64,000 nt of DNA from Liolophura sinensis (lineage: Eukaryota > Mollusca > Polyplacophora > Chitonida > Chitonidae). The stretch covers positions 13,634,281 through 13,698,280 of the forward strand of contig NC_088301.1 of NCBI RefSeq assembly GCF_032854445.1. The letters are read 5' to 3'. Both the position numbers and the translations under genes were made by a program. This document shows positions 56,881 through 64,000 of the stretch, in pieces. Each line of letters opens with the position of its first letter. The stretch's first letter is position 1. The notes under the pieces are model-generated. The model worked only from the letters and a program-made list of their open reading frames with translations. It had not been told where the DNA came from and did not search any database.

Positions 56881-57344
56881 CTGTAATACGAAGAACTGTA
56901 TTTAGTATTTCTAGCAATTTTTTTCTTTGCAATAATCAGAAACTGTCTAGAAAAGCTTCAAAAAGAGTTGTCATCTGTATAATAGTATGTACTTTTAGCA
57001 GTACACAGAATTCAGCTGGATATTACTTTCTCTGCAGTATTTCTTCAGATAATACCGTATTCAGTAAATCTCATTTTCCTTTCAGTCTCTCACTAAATCA
57101 ACATCTTCTATTCCAAAATGGAAACTTTTGGCAGCATTCTTTGATTACGCCATGGGATAAGACTTAGGTACGAGCTAACTTTTGTATATCTTTAAACTCT
57201 GTTGAAACAACTAAATTACTTAAAGTGAACAAACAATTACGAAGTAAATCCAAGTGATATTTGAAACTGTCTCCATAACTGTTATCATTCATGTTTTAAA
57301 AATAAAAGGTGTTTGCTAAATCATTTGTCGTTATGATTATGCAG
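56881..57344. other. Unique AT-rich sequence
   Basis: Nothing recognised. Confidence 0.4.
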
Positions 57345-57500
57345 CGATGAAACCAAGCAATGACACGAAGTGATGACACGAAGCGACGACACGATACGGT
57401 GTAATGTGACAGAACGATGGAACGAAACTATAACACGATACTGCATCGACCCATCGCTTCACAGGATCGTGCCATCGATTCTTCATCGATTCAAGCTCTC
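57345..57500. mobile_element. Possible foldback element, related to 56445
   Basis: Left half: ATGACACGAAGTGATGACAC, GAAGCGACGACACGATAC, AACGATGGAACGAAAC. Right half: CCATCGCTTCACAGGATCGT, GCCATCGATTCTTCATCGAT. The halves are built from complementary short words, as at 56445. Confidence 0.45.
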
Positions 57501-57884
57501 AGTGTTTTCGTGATATTGGCGACGATAAGCGATGGGTGAAGTTTTTGTGGACGTTTCAGCGGTCAGACGTTCGTTGATGAAGATCAATTCTGGTCTTCGA
57601 GTATGGTGTGCACATCTCTACGTCACATATGGGAAGAATAACTTTTCAAATTAAATACGCTAAATCAGACTACAGTCTTTGAATTTATGTAATTCTTATT
57701 TAACCTAACCTAGTCTAATTTTTAAATAATATATCACCCAGGCTTCATCTATGTTTTGTGTGAAGGTCATACCTGTTTCTTCCGCGTGCAGATTCCTCGA
57801 GGTGCGACTATGTATAAGTCCGCATTAGGCCTAATAAATTTAATTTTATATTTGACTGGAATTTATCTATTTGTTTCCTTATTT
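57501..57884. other. Unique sequence
   Basis: Nothing recognised. Confidence 0.4.
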
Positions 57885-57955
57885 GTTTTGTTTATTTATT
57901 TACTTGATTGATGTTTAATACAGTTCTCATGAATTACTCATTTATAAGTACAGAC
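57885..57955 (-). mobile_element. SINE-B-like tail fragment
   Basis: TTTATTTATTTACTTGATTG, ATGTTTAATACAGTTCTCAT and GAATTACTCATTTATAAG. It ends about 60 bp before the 24-bp array. Confidence 0.6.
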
Positions 57956-58017
57956 CTCCACAAACATGTGCGGCACCTGAATAATATCCACATTCTCCAA
58001 GCTGGTCAAATGCACAT

Positions 58018-59790
58018 CGTAACATTCCCCTTCCCATCGCAGTGACATTTCCCCTTCCCATCACAGTGACATTTCCCCTTCCCATCACAGTAACATTTCC
58101 CCTTCCCATCACAGTAACATTTCCCCTTCTCATCACAGTATCATTTCCCCATCCCATCACAGTATCATTTCCCCATCCCATCACAGTATCATTTCCCCTT
58201 CCATCACAGTATCATTTCCCCTTCCCATCACAGTGACATTTCCCCTTCTCATCACAGTAACATCCGTTCTTCCCATCACAGTATCATTTCCCCATCCCAT
58301 CACAGTATCATTTCCCCTTCCCATCACAGCGACATTTCCCCTTCCCATCACAGTATCATTTCCCCATCCCATCACAGTATCATTTCCCCTTCCCATCACA
58401 GCGACATTTCCCCTTCCCATCACAGTATCATTTCCCCTTCCAATCACAGTGACGTTTCCCCTTCCAATCACAGTGACATTTCCCCTTCCCATGACGGTAA
58501 CATCCCTGTCCCATGACGGTAACATCCCTGTCCCCCCTTTCCATCACAGTAACATTTCCCATTCCCATCCCAGTGACATTTCCCCTTCTCATCACAGTAA
58601 CATTTCCCCTTCCCATCACAGTGACATTTCCCCTTCTCATCACAGTGACATTTCCCCTTCCCATCACAGTAACATTTCCCAATCACAGTGACATTTCCCC
58701 GTCCCATGACGGTAACATCCCTGTCCCCCCTTTCCATCACAGTAACATTTCCCATTCCCATCCCAGTGACATTTCCCCTTCTCATCACAGTGACATTTCC
58801 CCTTCTCATCACAGTGACATTTCCCCTTCCCATCACAGTAACATTTCCCCATCACAGTGACATTTCCCCTTCCCATCACAGTGACATTTCCCCTTCCCAT
58901 CACAGTGACATTTCCCCTTCCCATCACAGTAACATTTCCCCTCCCCATCACAGTGACATTTCTCCTTCTCATCACAGTAACATTTCCCCTTCCCATGACG
59001 GTAACATCCCTGTCCCCCCTTCCCATCACAGTAACATCACTGTTCCCCATTCCCATTACAGTAATATCCCTCCTTCCCATCACAATAACGTTCTCCCTCC
59101 CCACCACATTGACATTCTCCCTTCCCATCACAGTAACATCCCCCCTTCCCATCACAGTAACATCCTCCCTCCCCATCACACTGACATTTTCCCCATCCTA
59201 TCACAATAACATCTTCCCTCCCCATCATGACGGTAACATCCCTGTCCCCCCTTCCCATCACAGTAACATCCCTGTTCCCCCTTCCAATTACAGTAACATC
59301 CCTCCTTCCCATCACAGTAACGTTCTCTCTCCCCATCACACTGACATTCTCCCTTCCTATCACAGAAACAACCCTCCTCCCCATCACACTAACACCCCTC
59401 CTTCCCATCACAGAAACAACCCTTCATCCCATCACAGAAACAACCCTCCTTCTCATCACAGTGGCATTCCCCCTTCCATCACAGTAATATCCCTTTTTCA
59501 CATCACAGAAACAACTCTCCTTCCCATCACAGTGACATGGCCCCTTCCCATCACAGTAACATCCCCCTTTCAATCACAGTAACATTCCCCCTTCCCATCA
59601 CAGTAACATCCTTCCTCACCATCACAGTAACATCCTTCCTCACCATCACAATAACATTCCCCCTTCCCATCACAGTAATATCCCCCTTCCCATCACAGTA
59701 ACATCCCCCTTCCCATCACAGTAACATCCCCTTCCCATCACAGTAACGATCCCCATTCAATCACATTAATATCCCACTTCCTATCATAGT
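58018..59790. repeat. 24-bp minisatellite, ~1.77 kb, long open frames on both strands
   Basis: Unit CATTTCCCCTTCCCATCACA followed by GTGA; starts at 58046 and 58070 set the period at 24. A variant with ATGACGGTAACATCCCTGTC recurs at 58491, 58513, 58706, 58995 and 59227, marking higher-order blocks of about 190-290 bp. Units become shorter (21-23 bp) and more varied after about 59030. The 24-bp period keeps a frame constant: plus frames read TFPLPITV or ISPSHHSD and minus frames read GRGNVTVM or CDGKGKCH. Frames up to 241 codons (58857-59582) result. I do not call these genes: four of six frames are open for the same reason, and frames end wherever unit length changes. Confidence 0.97.
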
Positions 59791-59792
59791 AG

Positions 59793-59920
59793 GGTCCTCC
59801 GTGGCTCATTTGGTTAGCGCGCTAGCGCAGGGTAATGACCCAGAAGTCTCTCACCAATGTGGTCAAGTTCAGCTTATGCTGCCTTCCTCTCCGGCCTTAA
59901 GTGAGAAGGTCTGACAGCAA
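59793..59920 (+). mobile_element. SINE-A, 3'-truncated, at end of 24-bp array
   Basis: The head is intact: GGTCCTCCGTGGCTCATTTG, GTTAGCGCGCTAGCGCAGGG, TGACCCAGAAGTCTCTCACC, with a short deletion before the B box. The copy stops in the core at GGTCTGACAGCAA with no tail. Confidence 0.92.
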
Positions 59921-59925
59921 AATGA

Positions 59926-59963
59926 CGCAGAAACAACGCAGAAACAACCCTCCTTCACACCTC
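59926..59963. repeat. Array-like remnant beyond the SINE
   Basis: CAGAAACAACCCTCCTTC is identical in form to units at 59361-59453 of the 24-bp array, so the SINE appears to split the array end from a short remnant. Confidence 0.6.
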
Positions 59964-60292
59964 CTGAGAGGTGAAAATGATTATCATTTCCACCTTTCAC
60001 GAGAAAAATATTTATGATATTCAACCTTCACTGTGCAATATTCTATTTGTTATTTTGACAATATCATGATTTAAGCAAGTTTAAGCTATAAACCTTCAAA
60101 GACTTGTATAGCCTATATAGTGTGACGACCCATATAACGTCTTGTATGACGTCGTGTCTTGTTGTGTGAAGTAGAAATGTTAAAGCTGACTGAACTGGCA
60201 TTATGGCGTCAATCCGCTGAGCTCAGATTGGGACGTCATAAATTTTTTGACGTCATGGCGCCTGGGTGTGTAATAACAAAAATGATATCTTG
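59964..60292. other. Unique sequence
   Basis: Nothing recognised. Confidence 0.4.
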
Positions 60293-60680
60293 TATCCCGT
60301 TCACACGGCCAAAATTGAAACCGGATCCTATCTGAACTGGTTTAAATCGAAGCCAGTTGTAAACATGCGTGTCTTTACACGACCATGTGGACAATCCGGT
60401 TTTAAGCCAGTTCAGACATTTGTCCGTTCACATTTACGCGAGTTTAGTAATTGCAGTGTCATCCTGGCCTCCATGTACCCGGGGCATTTAATCCAGTTGC
60501 CATTCACACGAAGCGGATAAACCTGCACAAGTCCTGAATCTGGCTTAAAGCCACGTCGCCTGCAGGAGCAAATAAACCGGACTAATTCCCCCCACTTTGC
60601 GTTCACACGAGCGGCGTCAAACTGACTCAAAGCCACTTTCAGATTTAAAGTAGCTTAACTTCACCTGTGCGAACAGGGTA
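60293..60680. mobile_element. GTTCACAC foldback element, copy 2 (388 bp)
   Basis: Left end TATCCCGTTCACACGG; the right end GTGCGAACAGGGTA is its imperfect reverse complement, so short terminal inverted repeats with TA at each edge are present. Internal landmarks match copy 1 in order: AACTGGTTTAAATCGAAGCC; CCGGTTTTAAGCCAGTTCAG; ACCCGGGGCATTTAATCCAG; TGGCTTAAAGCCACGTCG; CAAAGCCACTTTCAG. GTTCACAC-type words lie at 60299, 60373, 60426, 60502 and 60601. The plus frame 60266-60520 and minus frame 60412-60636 are accidental. Confidence 0.85.
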
Positions 60681-62667
60681 TAACTGAGTCAGTGAGATAT
60701 GACTTAAATTATCAGTGATTAAAATCTTTACATTTCACCCATATATAAATAATCCAGTAGGAATAGCCTATCACCTGGGCGAGACCCCTCCTTCCCTGCA
60801 CCTCAGGTTCACAGTATCGCCCTCGGTCAAAACACGTCAAAGTCGGAGACGCCAGTCTAAGGCTTATTAAATTCCACACCTATTTGTCTGAGTATATAGC
60901 GGTGTAAACACCGGTGCCACGCCAGTTACCAACCAACGTAATGTTCTACTAACCCGATGTTACAATCAAGTAATTTGATCGAGAAATGCCTCTCCGCAAA
61001 TGTAAGTGGTTGTAGTTCTTGATGAATGCGTTTCAGATGTAAAGGAAAACTTGGAACATGTTTTCCCAAAAAAATCGATACGCCAATACCAGTGATGTGA
61101 TTCCTGCTGCACAGTCGATTCGGAGCCCATTAATCGTTACTCCATACACCTGGAACTGCAAGGAAATGTACCGGAGCCAGCTATGAAAGTAATCAATACA
61201 TTCCAACTATTTTTAAACGGACGTTTGTGTTCTTACGAGACAACGTAACGTTGTACAAGAAAGAGAAGCCATTTGCTGTAATTTACTGTTTCCCTGCCGA
61301 GGAACCTCCCTTTTGGCATTTTCACGTCACCTTCCCTCACTGCAACTTTCCAACCATTCCTAGCGATACAATGCCAGAGTTTAATTGGACGATATTTCAC
61401 TGCTTCCATGCTATAAAGAAGCCACCATTTCACTTTTTATTTCAGCATCAGCAGTTTTCCCACCAGTTAGATTTACTGAGGACGATCCTTCTCTCTCCTG
61501 ATTTCCTTCCAAGGCAGGACAATTTGGATTATATCTTAATGATGGAACTTACCTTATGTATGGCTTGATCTGTTAGTGAAAGCCATGCAATCAACCTCCA
61601 TTACCGCTGTTTACCTCTTTAAATTCATATTCTATTAAGCAATTTTCAACAGCCATAGGTGTAGATGTACTTGACAAAAAACAATTGTTTAGCCAGTATG
61701 TTGCCTTTCAGTGACAAATTGAAATCTTTAGATTTAAGAGACAAGGACAATCCAGTTTCCTTGTCTAGACAGTTTCCACTCGTTAAACGGGAAAAGATTG
61801 TGCTAAAGATCAATAATATGTGTCCAGTCTTCGTGTCGTGATTGTACAACATTCAGTTTATCAAACTAGAATAATGAACTCAATTGTCTCAAACACACGC
61901 AATCTTACCAGAGCTGATGTTTTATCTCCTCTATCGTGCTTGTCGGAACGATCCCATTTAGCACCAAGACCTGCACCGTCTCCACTTGCATGTACATGAG
62001 CTTTGTCTTCTTCTCCGTCTAGGCCTATACCCTGGAACCTTTTGAAACAACACGATAAACGTACACGTTAATTATGTACTAAGGAAATGCAATGTTGCAT
62101 GTTTCTGCCGTATTTAGAACTATCTTAATTAACCTGACACAATGGCGGCACTTAGTACTCGTATATTTAATGAGTACACGCTTCCAATTTCTTTGAACGA
62201 CATTTAAAGCATAGACATACAGACTATATGAACACCATTTTCTTCAGCGAAGTCGCGCATAAAACAGCCCCCAGTCTGAGTAATTCTCATATGTAGAAAC
62301 GTATTCTGGGTTCAAGTTGTCACACGTGCTTCAGCACCTATCCGAAAAACTATACAAAGCTGTGCACAGAGAATAATATACCAAAATAGCGAGCTATAAA
62401 TCGTTATGGTTACCCAGTGGTATAGGTTTATAACAATGACATTGACACACGTACAACAGCTCACATTCACACCACGAGTGCGTATATAGCCTGTCTGCTA
62501 TGAGTCGAACTGATGTGTTGAGAGAGTGTATGGTTCGGTACTCTGTCCATAATCATGGAACTTACATTGCTGACGCCCTGTAGCAATATTTCAAAACTGA
62601 TTCCTTATATTTTATTTTCTGGGAGATCTGTTTTGCTTCTTTTCACCAATACATACATATAGATGTT
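60681..62667. other. Unique sequence, unrecognised 113-codon frame
   Basis: The plus frame 61227-61568 is rich in F, H and P, has no known domain, and is overlapped by a minus frame. No repeat is recognised in nearly 2 kb. Confidence 0.35.
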
Positions 62668-62724
62668 ATGGTACTGTTTTTGTTTTTTTTTGTTTAGTTT
62701 TGTTTTTGTTTTTGTTTTTTTCGG
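62668..62724. repeat. T-rich tract, (GTTTTT)n-like
   Basis: Runs of T separated by single G or GTTTAG form a low-complexity tract, possibly a decayed poly-A tail read in reverse. Confidence 0.75.
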
Positions 62725-62956
62725 AGTAAGCCTACTCCTCTAAAATCATATTCTGGAAAAAAATTTTATGAAAAAAAATTATTCTTTTTGTCTATAATTG
62801 CCTTGGAATTTTGTAAACACCCCTTTTATTTTGACTATCTTTTGACCGTTTTATATAGGGCATGCATGGTACGGGGAGTGGGCATTCATTCACGTCCATA
62901 TTGTTAATGCTCCCACCTTTAACATTGCGATTATGCGTATGTGTTCCTACTGAGGA

Positions 62957-63252
62957 CCGGGCCGGATAGCACAGTTGGCAGAGCGTCCCCTTCCGGAGCG
63001 GTAAATCCAGGATCAATCCTGGGTTCAGTCACACCCAATACTGTACAAGAGGAACTTGTAAATTCTTCGTTTTGCGCTCAGCATGAAGGAGGGTGTGTAA
63101 CGACTGATTGAACCGTATCAGTATAATGGCTCTTGCGGGGCGGCTCAGTGAAGCAGCACTAGATGAAAGAGCGGCGTAAATCCGCCCTGCAACAAGGAGG
63201 CACACTACATACACCCTAAGGATTCCTTCGTCGTCATATAGACGTTTTTCAT
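62957..63252 (+). mobile_element. SINE-C, copy with complete tRNA-like head
   Basis: The head GGGCCGGATAGCACAGTTGG carries a canonical A box (TAGCACAGTTGG), then AGAGCGTCCCCTTCCGGAGC and a B-box-like GGATCAATCC. The body follows (GTGTGTAACGACTGATTGAA, CCGTATCAGTATAATGGCTC, CAGTGAAGCAGCACTAGATG, CGCCCTGCAACAAGGAGG) and a decayed tail (TTCGTCGTCATATAGACG). It shows that SINE-C is tRNA-derived. It cannot be a working tRNA gene because the sequence past the B box continues as SINE with no acceptor stem closure. Confidence 0.93.
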
Positions 63253-64000
63253 TTTTTGTCATGAAATTCCTGTCTGCGGTGCATCTCCCCATATATGGTT
63301 TAAATTTTTCTAATATGAAAACTGACATAACACCACTGGCCGCCGTGACTTATGTCAAGAGGTCGACAAATAATTTTCAGTGATAGGCATTGGGATGGGA
63401 CACAACACAGTTCCTTTAGAGTTACGCCCCCTTTCGGTTGGAGGCACCCAACCGATAGATGGCAAAATAATAGTCACATGATATCAACATGGAAGAGGCG
63501 TGGAGTGTAGCAACCTGATATTTTCTGGTATATTTTCTTATTAATCCTCTTTCACTGCCACTGATTGAATGTAAAAGTTGAATGCTGGCCAGATATGTAG
63601 ATTTTCGCATACGTGAAATCATTATGGGCGTGTGCATAAAGTTGGAAAGGGCTATCACCATCTGTGAACTAAACGCACTGACGCTGACAGTTACTGAGCT
63701 CGAACTTGCTTAGTCTTGGTCGGTTGTATGTGACCAGCAAGATTTTCGGTACCGGTGCAAGTTGTAGTAGTAAAACCGTAGTTGGTCCTCTGGCACAATG
63801 TTTCTGTCATATATCTTCGCACTTTAGCCAAAATCCATGGAAAGAATACAGAGCAATTCACTTCCTAGATCTACTTAAAAAATTAAATTAAACGCCGAGA
63901 TGTATTTTCAACAATTTACATGTACCTGCCTCAGGGATTATCATTGAACACTGCTGAACTGAAAAATCCAGTCGGTCCATAGCATTTTGCGGTATAAACG
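63253..64000. other. Unique sequence, no identified feature
   Basis: A 79-codon minus frame (63422-63661) and a 61-codon plus frame (63706-63891) are unrecognised. Nothing else seen. Confidence 0.4.

Noticed and set aside
58857-59582. 241-codon plus-strand frame, the longest in the window
   Set aside because: It is the 24-bp tandem repeat read in phase. The other plus phase and two minus phases are equally open, and the frame ends when unit length changes.
62957-63020. tRNA gene from a canonical A box and a B-box-like element
   Set aside because: No closing acceptor stem, and the sequence continues as SINE-C, matching 33619 and 50105.

Overview
This window looks like gene-free, repeat-rich nuclear DNA from an animal, most likely a mollusc or another lophotrochozoan. 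The inference rests on dispersed tRNA-derived SINEs of the type common in mollusc genomes, palindromic MITE-like elements, many minisatellites and AT-rich unique sequence. I cannot name the species. I found no protein-coding gene, rRNA, functional tRNA gene or prokaryotic system. The longest open frames (up to 241 codons) lie in a 24-bp tandem repeat or in SINEs. The remaining frames are short, lack recognisable domains and have no convincing exon chain. The window is probably intergenic, or inside a long intron.

Dispersed repeats. Four SINE-like families recur. SINE-A has a tRNA-like head, a conserved core and a tail ending in CACCAATCAAATAAATAAA, with about 15 copies or pieces. SINE-B is a second tRNA-headed family whose B box reads GTTCGAATCC. 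SINE-C has a GATCCAGGATCAATCC head and a tail that runs into (CACT)n. SINE-D has the same tail as SINE-C but a different body. The tails of A, C and D look like versions of one 3' domain. Several copies have target-site duplications: 9287/9498, 27382/27664, 33605/33938 and 50094/50447. Two further families of unknown type, called repeat E (six copies) and repeat F (two good copies, one weak), are dispersed mainly in the first 15 kb. Palindromic or terminal-inverted-repeat elements lie at 1865, 5095, 21140, 45361 and 60293; the last two are copies of one 380-390 bp element.

Tandem repeats. At least eleven minisatellites are present, with periods of 16 (twice), 21, 24, 28, 29, 31 (three unrelated arrays), about 42, 53 and about 55 bp. 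The largest are the 16-bp array at 46.3-47.7 kb and the 24-bp array at 58.0-59.8 kb; both have higher-order structure. A repeat E copy interrupts the 53-bp array, and a truncated SINE-A sits at the distal end of the 24-bp array.

Possible regulatory DNA. Two sites match the CTCF core motif (17637-17654 on the minus strand, 28941-28956 on the plus strand), each near a G-run tract able to form a quadruplex. These are the best candidates for function outside the repeats. The other unique stretches (for example 21.3-24.4, 31.6-33.1, 36.9-40.9 and 60.7-62.6 kb) show nothing I can identify.
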